DNA of 13,020 nucleotides. Source: Bacteroidales bacterium. GTDB lineage: Bacteria; Bacteroidota; Bacteroidia; Bacteroidales; WCHB1-69. Every line of letters starts with the position of its first letter. Position 1 is the first letter of the stretch. Made by a program: the position numbers and the translations under genes. Location: NCBI GenBank assembly GCA_031266895.1, contig JAISAD010000100.1:1-13020 (forward strand), given 5' to 3'. The notes under the pieces are model-generated. The model had not been told where the DNA came from and ran no database searches. It worked only from the letters and a program-made list of their open reading frames with translations. Of this stretch, positions 1 to 7,936 are shown piece after piece.

Positions 1-1193
1 AAAACTCCTTTGGAATAGAAAACTACGGTAGGCAATCCCCATAGCAACAGTATGATTCCCAGCACAAGAGCAGCTTTTTTGCGGCTAAGATTAAATTCGT
101 CTTTCAAAAATGCAATAGTAGGCATGCCCATAGCCAGTGAAGAGGTAATGCCGGCAATAAAAAGCAGTCCGAAAAATGCCACCCCGCAAAGCATTCCCAT
201 AAAAGGGCCCCACCTGGCAAAAAGAAAGGGCATGGTTTGAAAAGCAATCCCGAATCCTCCTTCATTGGATACCATAGCACGAACGGAATCCAATCCGAAA
301 AAGCCTACAGAGATAGAGAGCAAAATAGTGCCGCCCAAAACAATCTCTACAAATTCATTCACAAAACTTGTGGAGAGTGCGCCTAACACAATATCCTCAT
401 CTCTTTTCATGTAAGAGGCATAACATTGAATACAGCCCATCCCCACCGAAAGCGTGAAAAAAATCTGTCCGGCTGCCGCCAGCCACACTTTGGGGTCTAA
501 AAGCGAAGTGTATTGCGGCGTCCAGAGAAAACTCAATCCTGAAACTCCGGAAGCCACAGCATCATTTTCACCCGGCTTTATCATAACGCCTCTAACGGCA
601 AGGAAAACACCCAGCATAATAAGCAGCGGCACGCCCCAAGTAGCCACTTTTTCTATGCCTCCTTTAAGTCCGCGACTGAGTATCCACACATTAAGAGCAA
701 GGCAGAGTACAAAAGCAACAATATTTTCGTAGGGGATGCCGCTGTGCGAACTGTTATTATTGTGATAGCTGTTGAAAAATACACCTAAATCGCTTTGCGA
801 CATGTTTTGAAAAGTACCTGCAACAGAGTGGTATAGATAACTCATTGTCCAGCTTTCGAGATAACAATAATAGGAAGCGATAGCAATAGTAGAAAAAATG
901 CCGAAGACGCCGCAATATTGCCAGATTTTCCTGTTTTTGCCTATTCTGCCCATGATAAAGGGGGGAGAATGGTCGCCATATTGTCCCGAAAAACGTCCTA
1001 TAGTCCACTCAATAAGCATCAGGGGAATGCCTAACAGCAAAAAGCAAATGATATAGGGAATGATAAACGCGCCTCCACCATTCTCAATAGCCTGAACGGG
1101 AAAACGCAAAAAATTGCCAAATCCCACCGCATTGCCCGCCATAGCAAGTACTATACCGATTTTACTTCCCCAATTTTCGGTTGTCGCTGCCAT
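1..1193 (-). CDS. LeuT-type sodium:amino-acid symporter (SNF/NSS family), 3' end outside window
   Basis: I translated this by hand from the ATG (complement of 1191-1193); the frame stays open to the left edge, giving about 397 residues of a family usually 450-520 long, so the C-terminus is missing. The N-terminus is strikingly LeuT-like: AGNAVGFGNFLRFP (residues 19-32) matches the unwound TM1 segment that binds sodium and substrate, and NGGGAFIIPY (38-47) matches TM2. Many hydrophobic helices follow. The family is known to couple inward Na+ flow to uptake of amino acids or related solutes across the inner membrane; the substrate cannot be told from this sequence. It diverges from dut and has its own promoter-like box at 1219-1226. 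The family assignment is firm. Confidence 0.93.
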   Translation of the reverse strand, partial: MAATTENWGSKIGIVLAMAGNAVGFGNFLRFPVQAIENGGGAFIIPYIICFLLLGIPLMLIEWTIGRFSGQYGDHSPPFIMGRIGKNRKIWQYCGVFGIFSTIAIASYYCYLESWTMSYLYHSVAGTFQNMSQSDLGVFFNSYHNNNSSHSGIPYENIVAFVLCLALNVWILSRGLKGGIEKVATWGVPLLIMLGVFLAVRGVMIKPGENDAVASGVSGLSFLWTPQYTSLLDPKVWLAAAGQIFFTLSVGMGCIQCYASYMKRDEDIVLGALSTSFVNEFVEIVLGGTILLSISVGFFGLDSVRAMVSNEGGFGIAFQTMPFLFARWGPFMGMLCGVAFFGLLFIAGITSSLAMGMPTIAFLKDEFNLSRKKAALVLGIILLLWGLPTVVFYSKGV

Positions 1194-1218
1194 AATTACT
1201 ATTCTACAAATAAAAAGG

Positions 1219-1226
1219 CAAAAGTA
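1219..1226 (-). promoter_or_regulatory. Bacteroidetes -7 promoter box for the symporter gene
   Basis: The minus strand reads TACTTTTG, an exact match to the Bacteroidetes sigma -7 consensus TAnnTTTG, 25 bp upstream of the symporter ATG. No clear TTTG -33 box is seen. Together with the box at 1275-1282 it makes the 115-bp gap a divergent promoter region. Confidence 0.5.
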
Positions 1227-1274
1227 AGAAAAAAATCCATGTTATGCAAAAAATGCATCTGTTTAAAAAAGTTG

Positions 1275-1282
1275 TATTTTTG
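1275..1282 (+). promoter_or_regulatory. Bacteroidetes -7 promoter box for dut
   Basis: TATTTTTG matches TAnnTTTG exactly and lies 26 bp before the chosen dut ATG, which predicts a 5' UTR of about 20 nt. No good -33 box is seen. It probably serves dut and the TPR gene 13 bp downstream of it. Confidence 0.55.
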
Positions 1283-1308
1283 CACTCCTAAAAATAAATC
1301 TATTGAAA

Positions 1309-1755
1309 ATGAGTAATCCTATTTACTGTTCGATTGTAAACCGTTCCACCAATGAATTGCCTGCCTATGCCACCCTATTTTCTGCAGGCATGGATTTACG
1401 CGCTAATCTGGAAGAATCTATCATACTAAAGCCGTTAGAGCGGGCACTGGTGCCTACAGGTCTCTTTATTGAGCTGCCGGCTGGCTACGAAGCGCAGGTG
1501 CGGCCACGCAGCGGACTGGCTGCCAAAAACGGTATTACCATTCTCAATACGCCCGGCACAATAGACGCCGATTACAGAGGGGAAATTAAGGTAATTTTGA
1601 TAAATCTTTCTAACGATGCATTTGAAATCAGACACGGCGAACGCATTGCCCAAATGGTAGTTGCCCGGCATGAAACCGTAACATGGCAGCTTGTAGAGCA
1701 ACTATCGGAGAGTGTACGCGGCGAGAAAGGCTTTGGCAGCAGTGGTATTAAATAG
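1309..1755 (+). CDS. dut: dUTP diphosphatase (dUTPase)
   Basis: This cytoplasmic enzyme hydrolyses dUTP to dUMP and pyrophosphate, keeping uracil out of DNA and feeding thymidylate synthesis. All five trimeric-dUTPase motifs are visible in the 148-aa product: AGMDLR (27-32), PRSGLA (66-71), the GTIDADYRGE segment (83-92) with the catalytic Asp and the Tyr that stacks on the uracil, RIAQMV (112-117), and the C-terminal Gly-rich flap RGEKGFGSSG (137-146) that closes over the phosphates. Length is normal for the family. I chose the ATG at 1309; a TTG two codons upstream (1303) would only add Met-Lys. The next gene starts 13 bp downstream in the same direction, so co-transcription is likely. Confidence 0.97.
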   Translation: MSNPIYCSIVNRSTNELPAYATLFSAGMDLRANLEESIILKPLERALVPTGLFIELPAGYEAQVRPRSGLAAKNGITILNTPGTIDADYRGEIKVILINLSNDAFEIRHGERIAQMVVARHETVTWQLVEQLSESVRGEKGFGSSGIK

Positions 1756-1768
1756 AAAACTGTAGATA

Positions 1769-3154
1769 ATGAATAAAGTAAAATATTACATCGGACTGCT
1801 TTTTATAGTGTCTCAATTGGTTTTATGGGCGCAGAAAAAAGAACCCGTTCAGCGGAAAACGGAGGATATACCGCCGGCCATGCGTGCTCAAAGCGCCCTT
1901 TTTGCCGATGGGTTGCGAGAGTTTTATACAGATAGCTATCAGGCGGCCGAACACATTTTCAGGCAAGTCCTGTTTCAAAATGCGAAAAACAGCGCCGCCC
2001 AATATATGCTTGGCAAAATCAGGGCGCAAGTCAAAGATTATTCCGGGGCTGCCTATTATTTCGACGAAGCAGTAAAAATTGATAAAAATAATGTGTGGTA
2101 TAAGGCGGAACGCGCCAAAAATCTGGTGAATTTGGGCGACTATAATGCCGCTGCCCAAGCCTGGGAAGAGGTTTGCAAATTAGAACCGAAGAATGAAGTT
2201 TTTCTCTACAATCTTTCCGACTGTTACGTTAACCTGGGAAAATATCAGGAGGTGATTAAGGTTTATAACCGCATGGAAAAGCTGGTGGGACCTAATGAAG
2301 AGCTGACGCGGGCAAAGCGAAACATTTATTTATATTTCAATGATTTAAAATCTGCAGTAGGCGAATACGACAAGTTGATTAAAGAGAATCCGGGCAATCT
2401 TGATTTTTATGTAGCTGCAGGTGATATCTACATGTCTAACAATGTCCCCGACAAAGCATTGCCCTATTATGAAAAGGTGCTGCAAATAGAGCCTAATCAC
2501 CCGCAAGCCAACCTCTCTATAGCCAGCTACTGGCTTTTGCAGGGCGATGCAGATCAGAGTTTCAAGTCCTATCTCCTGGCTTTTGAGAGTAAAGAGTTAG
2601 AAAAAGAGGCCAAGCTGCCGGTGCTGCGCTCCTATCTGGCACAAGCGATCAGAAGCAGAAATTCCGCAGACATTCAGCGGACAGCTCAATTAGCGGCTGC
2701 CCTTACTGAAGCCAACAGCAATGCCGTGGAGGGACCGGCTACGCAAGGCAGCCTCTGCCTGTTTCAAGCCGACTATAGCAATGCTAAGGATTTTTTTGCG
2801 CAGGCGCTAGCCATTGATAACACTCAATACAGCCTTTGGCAAGACTATTTCAGTGCGCTGGAGCGACTCGGCGATTACCCTGCCATTACCGAGCGTGCCG
2901 AGGAGGCAGCTGAACTCTATCCAACCAATGCCGTACTGCTTTACACTATTGCCAATGCTTATCTGAAAAATGGGCAATTGAATGAGGCGCTTGACTGGTT
3001 TAAGCCTGCAGCTACTTTTGCTTTTGATTCCGACTTGCTGGGCAGTATCTATTTCCGGATGGCAGAAATTTATTCGGATATGCACAACCCCGATGAGGCT
3101 GAAAAATATTATAAAATGGCAGAAGCTAAAGGAAAGAGACGAGACAGCAGGTAA
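1769..3154 (+). CDS. Secreted tetratricopeptide-repeat (TPR) protein
   Basis: The 461-aa product begins with a typical export signal (charged MNKVKYY, a hydrophobic stretch, and a likely cleavage after the Ala of LWAQ, about residue 21), and the rest is almost wholly TPR. Repeats are recognisable by A..Y..G/A..DY..A...Y...L...P patterns from about residue 43 to 450, for example around 77-105 (DYSGAAYYFDEAVKID), 125-140 (DYNAAAQAWEEVCKLEP), 226-245 (ALPYYEKVLQIEP) and 395-455. No catalytic domain is seen, so it is probably a periplasmic scaffold or assembly factor. A TPR gene directly after dut is, from memory, a common Bacteroidetes arrangement, usually followed by a DUF4292 lipoprotein and an EnvC-like M23 peptidase; those two are absent here. 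The specific function is unknown. Confidence 0.85.
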   Translation: MNKVKYYIGLLFIVSQLVLWAQKKEPVQRKTEDIPPAMRAQSALFADGLREFYTDSYQAAEHIFRQVLFQNAKNSAAQYMLGKIRAQVKDYSGAAYYFDEAVKIDKNNVWYKAERAKNLVNLGDYNAAAQAWEEVCKLEPKNEVFLYNLSDCYVNLGKYQEVIKVYNRMEKLVGPNEELTRAKRNIYLYFNDLKSAVGEYDKLIKENPGNLDFYVAAGDIYMSNNVPDKALPYYEKVLQIEPNHPQANLSIASYWLLQGDADQSFKSYLLAFESKELEKEAKLPVLRSYLAQAIRSRNSADIQRTAQLAAALTEANSNAVEGPATQGSLCLFQADYSNAKDFFAQALAIDNTQYSLWQDYFSALERLGDYPAITERAEEAAELYPTNAVLLYTIANAYLKNGQLNEALDWFKPAATFAFDSDLLGSIYFRMAEIYSDMHNPDEAEKYYKMAEAKGKRRDSR

Positions 3155-3170
3155 AGCCTGTATTGATTCG

Positions 3171-3204
3171 CCTGTGTGCAGATTGTATTTTTTTCGTATT
3201 TTTG
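3171..3204 (+). promoter_or_regulatory. Promoter for the PPOX / AlkD pair
   Basis: TATTTTTG (3197-3204) is an exact TAnnTTTG -7 box 25 bp before the start codon. About 26 bp upstream lies CCTGTGTGC (3171-3179), and the same word stands at nearly the same distance from the -7 box at 7925, which suggests it is a -33 element variant or an activator site. Confidence 0.5.
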
Positions 3205-3229
3205 CCACAGTTTTTTAATCGCAGGATAA

Positions 3230-3715
3230 ATGAAAAAAACAGTATGTTTCTTATTTATGGCGCTGATGATTGGCTCTTTGTCGGCGCAAAATGAACAATC
3301 TAAAAATCAGGAAGCTATGAAAGAAGTATGTGACTTTCTAAAAGAGTGTGGCGTCTATTATCTCGCCACCGCAGAGAACGGCCAGCCGCGCGTGCGCCCA
3401 TTCGGAACCTCCGTAATTTTTGAGGATAAACTGTATATCCAGACAGGCAAACGGAAAAACGTATCGAAGCAAATGGCGGCCAATCCAAAAGTGGAAATTT
3501 GTGCCTATAATTTATCCAAAGGCACGTGGCTACGCGTGGAGGCAACCGTAGTTCCCGATGAGCGCATAGAGGCTAAGAGCTATGTGCTCGACCAGTATCC
3601 CTCATTGAAACGGATGTATGCTGTTGATGACGGCAACACACAAGTGCTTTATTTGCAAAATGCTACAGCTACATTCTACGGTTTCTCGGAAGAACCCAGA
3701 GTAGTAAAGTTTTAA
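3230..3715 (+). CDS. Exported PPOX-fold flavin-binding protein (pyridoxamine 5'-phosphate oxidase family)
   Basis: Residues about 30-161 look like a small split-barrel PPOX domain: YYLATAENGQPRVRPFG (about 44-60) is the flavin-site strand and loop, followed by KLYIQTGKRKNVSKQM, the usual FMN-phosphate contact region, and a C-terminal strand ending in VVKF. Proteins of this kind bind FMN or F420 and are often of unknown substrate; true pyridoxamine oxidase activity should not be assumed. What is odd is the front: MKKTVCFLFMALMIGSLSAQ looks like a cleavable signal peptide (cut near residue 19), whereas these proteins are usually cytoplasmic and start at about the Met-30 equivalent (ATG at 3317, MKEVCDFL). 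The alkD-like gene follows after 10 bp, so they form an operon. Confidence 0.82.
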   Translation: MKKTVCFLFMALMIGSLSAQNEQSKNQEAMKEVCDFLKECGVYYLATAENGQPRVRPFGTSVIFEDKLYIQTGKRKNVSKQMAANPKVEICAYNLSKGTWLRVEATVVPDERIEAKSYVLDQYPSLKRMYAVDDGNTQVLYLQNATATFYGFSEEPRVVKF

Positions 3716-3725
3716 GCAGCAACCA

Positions 3726-4427
3726 GTGTCGGCACAATTTCTTATAGAAGAGTTGCTTTCTATTCGCGATGAGGAAAAAGCGCAATTTTTGTCGCGTTTC
3801 TTCAAGACCGGCAAAGGAGAGTATGCTGAGGGCGATGTGATGCTGGGAATTGTTGTACCACGTGTACGCGATATTGTGAAACGCAGCCCTGAATTGCCAT
3901 TTGCCGATATTCAAATTCTGCTTGATTCGCCCTACCACGAGGCTCGCCTTTCGGGATTGCTGCTGCTCTGCCGGCAGTTCAAGAAAGCAAAAGATGTGGC
4001 AAAAAGGCAGTCTATTTTTGATTTTTACCTGCACAATGCCCGCAAAGTCAATAATTGGGATTTGGTGGATCTTTCATGTCGCGACATAGTGGGCGGGCAT
4101 CTGCTTGAACAGACCGACCGAAGCATCCTCTATCGTCTTGCCGAAAGCGACAACCTTTGGGAACAGCGTATTGCTATCGTTTCCACATGGACTTTTACCA
4201 AATACGGCCAATTTGCTGATACGCTGGAAATATCGATCAAGTTACTACCCTGCAAACACGACCTTATTCATAAAGCCACAGGCTGGATGCTGCGTGAGGT
4301 GGGCAAAAAAGATAAGAATGTGCTAACTGCATTTTTGGAAACCCACCGCCACAAAATGCCTCGCACCTCTCTGCGCTATGCCATTGAGCGTTTTACGCCT
4401 GAGGAGAAGAGCTATTTTATGGAATAA
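3726..4427 (+). CDS. AlkD-type DNA alkylation repair protein (HEAT-repeat DNA glycosylase)
   Basis: This 233-aa all-helical protein matches the length (about 237 aa) and layout of the AlkD family, which excises positively charged N3- and N7-alkylpurines without flipping the base into a pocket. The residues known to matter in Bacillus cereus AlkD appear in register: Trp in NNWDLVD (W111, D115; B. cereus W109, D113), Arg in EQRIAI (R148) and Trp in TGWMLRE (W187). The start is GTG at 3726, 10 bp after the PPOX stop; it gives a family-like N-terminus, and I see no ATG in this frame near the front. It is probably expressed from the promoter at 3197. The 3' end is followed directly by the antiporter promoter. 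Confidence 0.9.
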   Translation: MSAQFLIEELLSIRDEEKAQFLSRFFKTGKGEYAEGDVMLGIVVPRVRDIVKRSPELPFADIQILLDSPYHEARLSGLLLLCRQFKKAKDVAKRQSIFDFYLHNARKVNNWDLVDLSCRDIVGGHLLEQTDRSILYRLAESDNLWEQRIAIVSTWTFTKYGQFADTLEISIKLLPCKHDLIHKATGWMLREVGKKDKNVLTAFLETHRHKMPRTSLRYAIERFTPEEKSYFME

Positions 4428-4437
4428 CTTTTTTCCG

Positions 4438-4445
4438 TACTTTTG
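4438..4445 (+). promoter_or_regulatory. Bacteroidetes -7 promoter box for the CPA2 antiporter
   Basis: TACTTTTG matches TAnnTTTG exactly, 58 bp before the antiporter ATG. The 15-base string from 4437 (GTACTTTTGCATCGC) recurs exactly at 8688, upstream of the precursor peptide, so this is a strong local promoter core. The spacer between box and ATG is AT-rich and has no Shine-Dalgarno. Confidence 0.55.
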
Positions 4446-4503
4446 CATCGCAATTCGCGTAAAGCGAATTTTTGCAAAAATACTTATTACGTAATAATTT
4501 ATA

Positions 4504-6225
4504 ATGAACAACGAGCTGCACTTTATCACCGATTTAGCCCTGATACTTATCTCTGCAGGTGTTATTACCATTATTTTCAAACTCTTAAAACAACCCTTAG
4601 TGCTGGGTTATATTGTGGCCGGTTTTTTAGTAGGACCACATTTTTCGTTCTTTCCCACTATTATATCGCCGGCCAGCGTACATGAATGGTCGGAAATTGG
4701 GATCATCTTTCTTCTCTTCGCTTTAGGCCTGGAATTTAGCTTTAAAAAATTGCTTTCGGTGGGCAATACAGCCTTTATCACTACAATTATTGAAATTTTG
4801 ACGGTAACGGGCATGGGATTCCTTACCGGCTATCTGCTTGGCTGGTCTATTTTAGAATCTCTTTTCCTTGGCGGCATGCTGGCGATATCATCTACAACTA
4901 TCATTATCAAGGCTTTTGACGATTTGGGGGTGAAAGGGCAAAAATTTGCCGACATTACTATGGTTATTCTGATTTTACAGGATATAGTGGCCATTGTTAT
5001 GATGGTATTGCTGTCGGGCATGGCGGTCAGCGCTCATTTTTCCGGCATGGAAATGCTCTACAGCATTGTAAAACTTATTTTTTTCCTGATACTTTGGTTT
5101 GTAGTCGGGATTGCGGTGTTACCCAACCTGTTTCGTGCAGCCAAGAAGTATATGAACGATGAAACCCTGCTCATTATCTCTATCGGCCTCTGTTTCGGCA
5201 TGGTAGTTTTTGCCGAGTCGGTTGGTTTTTCGGCGGCGCTGGGCGCTTTTGTCATGGGATCTATACTCTGTGAAACTGTTGAAGGAAAGCATATTGAACG
5301 ACTAATCAAGGGAATTAAAGATTTGTTTGGAGCTATCTTTTTTGTCTCTGTCGGCATGATGGTAGATCCTCACATTTTACAGGATTACTGGGGCACTATT
5401 CTTATTCTCACCCTCATTACGCTTGTGGGCAAAACTATTTTTTCGGCAGGCGGTGCGCTTATTGCCGGCGAATCGCTGCAAATTTCGCTGCTCACAGGCT
5501 TTAGCCTTTCTCAAATCGGCGAATTTTCCTTTATTATTGCCAGTGTGGGTATTACGCATGGCGTACTCGGCGATCATATTTATGGCATTATTGTAGCAGT
5601 ATCTGTGATCACTACGTTTACTACGCCTTACAGCATAAAAGCCGCCATGCCTACCTATCGCTATCTATACAGGGTACTGCCCGACAGTATGCGCAAGGGA
5701 TTGGACAACTATAAACTGGGTGGCACTGCCCAGCGCGATCACAGCGACTGGAAGGTGATTATTCGCAGCTCCTTAGGGCGTACCATTATCTTTTCGGTAC
5801 TTTGTTTCGCTGTAGTTTTTTGTTCTTTCAACTATCTTTATCCGCTATTTCCCGATAAATTGCCCTTATTGTTGCATAATACAATATGCGCAGGCATTAC
5901 CCTGGTGGCATTAGCTCCTTTTCTCTACGGCTTGATGACCAATAACAGCCACATTCACCAGCTTTATCGAAAACTGTGGCGCAACAATCAACTTAACCGC
6001 ACGGTGATTGTGGCATGGCTTTTGCTGCGGCTTTTTTTAGCAATGCTTTTTGTAACAATAGTGCTGGCCAAATCGTATCAATTTACTAAATGGGTGCTGG
6101 TGCTGATAGCTGTGGTTATTGTGCTCTTTATTCTCTTTTCTAAAAATATGCTGCACCGTTACACTCGCATTGAAAAGAACTTTTTTATGAATTTGAATCA
6201 AAATGACAATAGAAACAAGGATTAA
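4504..6225 (+). CDS. Kef-type CPA2 cation:proton antiporter, short form without RCK tail
   Basis: The 573-aa inner-membrane protein has a Na+/H+ exchanger fold over residues about 10-390: LGYIVAGFLVGP (34-45), FALGLEFS (72-79), ISSTTIIIKAFDDLG (128-142) and ILQDIVAI (157-164). The Gln-Asp pair (Q159-D160) replaces the Asn-Asp or Asp-Asp of Na+/H+ exchangers and is typical of Kef-like, probably K+-linked, members. Three further membrane segments follow (about 424-450, 456-475, 505-550). The chain then stops after TRIEKNFFMNLNQ; in Bacteroidales relatives I remember, a similar segment leads into a cytoplasmic TrkA-C/RCK domain. No such sequence follows, because ahpF ends 8 bp away on the other strand. 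Ion specificity is inferred. Confidence 0.9.
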   Translation: MNNELHFITDLALILISAGVITIIFKLLKQPLVLGYIVAGFLVGPHFSFFPTIISPASVHEWSEIGIIFLLFALGLEFSFKKLLSVGNTAFITTIIEILTVTGMGFLTGYLLGWSILESLFLGGMLAISSTTIIIKAFDDLGVKGQKFADITMVILILQDIVAIVMMVLLSGMAVSAHFSGMEMLYSIVKLIFFLILWFVVGIAVLPNLFRAAKKYMNDETLLIISIGLCFGMVVFAESVGFSAALGAFVMGSILCETVEGKHIERLIKGIKDLFGAIFFVSVGMMVDPHILQDYWGTILILTLITLVGKTIFSAGGALIAGESLQISLLTGFSLSQIGEFSFIIASVGITHGVLGDHIYGIIVAVSVITTFTTPYSIKAAMPTYRYLYRVLPDSMRKGLDNYKLGGTAQRDHSDWKVIIRSSLGRTIIFSVLCFAVVFCSFNYLYPLFPDKLPLLLHNTICAGITLVALAPFLYGLMTNNSHIHQLYRKLWRNNQLNRTVIVAWLLLRLFLAMLFVTIVLAKSYQFTKWVLVLIAVVIVLFILFSKNMLHRYTRIEKNFFMNLNQNDNRNKD

Positions 6226-6233
6226 AAACAGCA

Positions 6234-7784
6234 TTATCCCCTAATTCTGTCCTCATAAGCGCTAAGCGCCGCTTTCGCTCCCTCGCCCATAGAGATAATA
6301 ATCTGCTTGTAAGGCACAGTGCTGACATCGCCGGCAGCATAGATTCCCTTTTGGCTGGTGCGGCAGTGGGTATCAATCTCAATTTCGCCGTTAGCATTAG
6401 TATTCACTATTTCCTGAAAAGGCGCACTGTTGGGCGAAAGCCCAATTTGAACAAAAACGCCGCTCAAGGGAAGCGTACGCTCAACCGCTGTATGCCGTTC
6501 TTTTACGCGGATACCTGTAACTTTATCCCCATCTCCCTCAATAGCTACCGTTTGCGAGGCGGTAAAAACCTCTACATTGGGCAGTGTTTTCAGTTTCTTT
6601 TGCAGTACTTCATCGGCTTTTAGCGTGTCCAAAAACTCCAGCACGGTAACTTTGGAGCAGATGCCGGCCAAATCTATGGCTGCTTCAATGCCCGAATTGC
6701 CGCCGCCAACTACTGCTACCGGCTTATTTTTATAAAAAGGACCATCACAATGGGGACAATAGGCCACGCCATGCCCGGTGTATTCCAACTCGCCCGGTAC
6801 ATTCAATTTGCGCCAGCGAGCACCTGTAGCAATGATAACAAATTGGGTGATAAAACGTTCTCCATTTTGGGTATGCAAAATACGCTCGCTGCCCCGCAAC
6901 TCCATTTTAGTAATAAGACGGTGCTCGAAAATGGCTACAGGATAGACTTCTATATGGGCACGCAGGTGTGCAGCCAGCTCTTCGCCCTGCGTGTAAGGAA
7001 CAGAAATTAGGTTTTCTATGCCTGCTGTCTGCTTGACTTGTCCACCGATGCTCTCCGCTAGAATAGCCACATTTAGCCCCTTGCGCGCCGAATAGATTGC
7101 CGCTGCACTGCCAGCCGGCCCACCTCCTACTATCACTACATCGTAATGCTGTTCAGGAGATTCAGCCATTTCATCCTGTGCTTCCAACCCAAATTGTGTC
7201 TCTAACGCGAGCAGTAGCTCTCCAAAACCGGCTTTTCCCACATGCAGCAGCTGTCCATTGGCATACACTGCAGGTACTGCCTGGATGTGCAGTGCCTCAA
7301 CCTCTTCCTGAAAGAGCGCTCCATCCACCATTTCGTGAGTAATATGCGGGTTAAGCAGCGCCATGAGATTAAGTGCCTGCACTACATCGGGACAATTGGT
7401 GCAGGTAAGTGATACATAAGTGGTGAGTTTTATTTCTCCCTTTAGACTTGCCACTCGTCGGCATATCACATCATCAGGCCTGTTTTTGCCTTTGCCGTCA
7501 CTATTCAGGATGGCCAGCAGCAGCGAGGTAAATTCATGGCCGGTTGGTACGCCGCGAAAGGCAATGCCTGCAGGCTGTCCATTTTTCAGCAGTTTTAGCT
7601 GCAAATACTCACCTTCATGCACTGCATAGTCAATTTTTTCGGACGAATCGGCTACATCTTTTATCAATGCTATCAAATCGTCCCTGCTTTCATGTTGTTC
7701 GGGTGCGCTCACATACAGTAAGTATTGCGCTTCCAACCCGGTAAAAACAGTCTTTAGCTGCTCTTTTAAATCATTATCTAACAT
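6234..7784 (-). CDS. ahpF: Alkyl hydroperoxide reductase subunit F (NADH:peroxiredoxin reductase)
   Basis: AhpF passes electrons from NADH through FAD and two disulfide centres to the peroxiredoxin AhpC, which destroys H2O2 and organic peroxides in the cytoplasm. The 516-aa product has the full layout: a tandem thioredoxin-like N-terminal domain with redox pair CTNC (C128/C131), the FAD-binding GGGPAGSAAA (220-229), the active-site pair CPHC (C343/C346), the NAD(P)H-binding GGGNSGIEAA (360-369) and the second FAD motif GIYAAGDVS (480-488). Length agrees with E. coli AhpF (521 aa), and the N-terminal domain separates it from plain thioredoxin reductase. It converges on the antiporter, with 8 bp between stop codons. 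No ahpC is adjacent on either side, unlike many Bacteroidetes ahpCF operons. Confidence 0.96.
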   Translation of the reverse strand: MLDNDLKEQLKTVFTGLEAQYLLYVSAPEQHESRDDLIALIKDVADSSEKIDYAVHEGEYLQLKLLKNGQPAGIAFRGVPTGHEFTSLLLAILNSDGKGKNRPDDVICRRVASLKGEIKLTTYVSLTCTNCPDVVQALNLMALLNPHITHEMVDGALFQEEVEALHIQAVPAVYANGQLLHVGKAGFGELLLALETQFGLEAQDEMAESPEQHYDVVIVGGGPAGSAAAIYSARKGLNVAILAESIGGQVKQTAGIENLISVPYTQGEELAAHLRAHIEVYPVAIFEHRLITKMELRGSERILHTQNGERFITQFVIIATGARWRKLNVPGELEYTGHGVAYCPHCDGPFYKNKPVAVVGGGNSGIEAAIDLAGICSKVTVLEFLDTLKADEVLQKKLKTLPNVEVFTASQTVAIEGDGDKVTGIRVKERHTAVERTLPLSGVFVQIGLSPNSAPFQEIVNTNANGEIEIDTHCRTSQKGIYAAGDVSTVPYKQIIISMGEGAKAALSAYEDRIRG

Positions 7785-7800
7785 AATTTTTTTTTGAGTG

Positions 7801-7808
7801 CAAAAATA
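7801..7808 (-). promoter_or_regulatory. Bacteroidetes -7 promoter box for ahpF
   Basis: The minus strand reads TATTTTTG, an exact -7 match 16 bp upstream of the ahpF ATG, implying a short leader of about 10 nt. An OxyR site would be expected if regulation follows Bacteroides, but I could not identify one by eye. Confidence 0.5.
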
Positions 7809-7897
7809 ATATTATATCCGGTTCAAGATGCTTTAAGAGAAAATCTTTCTGTTTAGCGATAGAAAAGATATGGCTTTTTGTTCTTAAATTTTATCTG

Positions 7898-7932
7898 CCT
7901 GTGTGCCAATTCTAATTTTTCATGTATATTTG
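7898..7932 (+). promoter_or_regulatory. Promoter of the structured RNA at 7937-8143
   Basis: TATATTTG (7925-7932) fits TAnnTTTG and would start transcription at about 7938-7940, right at the base of the first predicted hairpin. CCTGTGTGC (7898-7906) stands 27 bp upstream of it, as in the promoter at 3171-3204 (26 bp). Confidence 0.5.
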
Positions 7933-7936
7933 CCGC

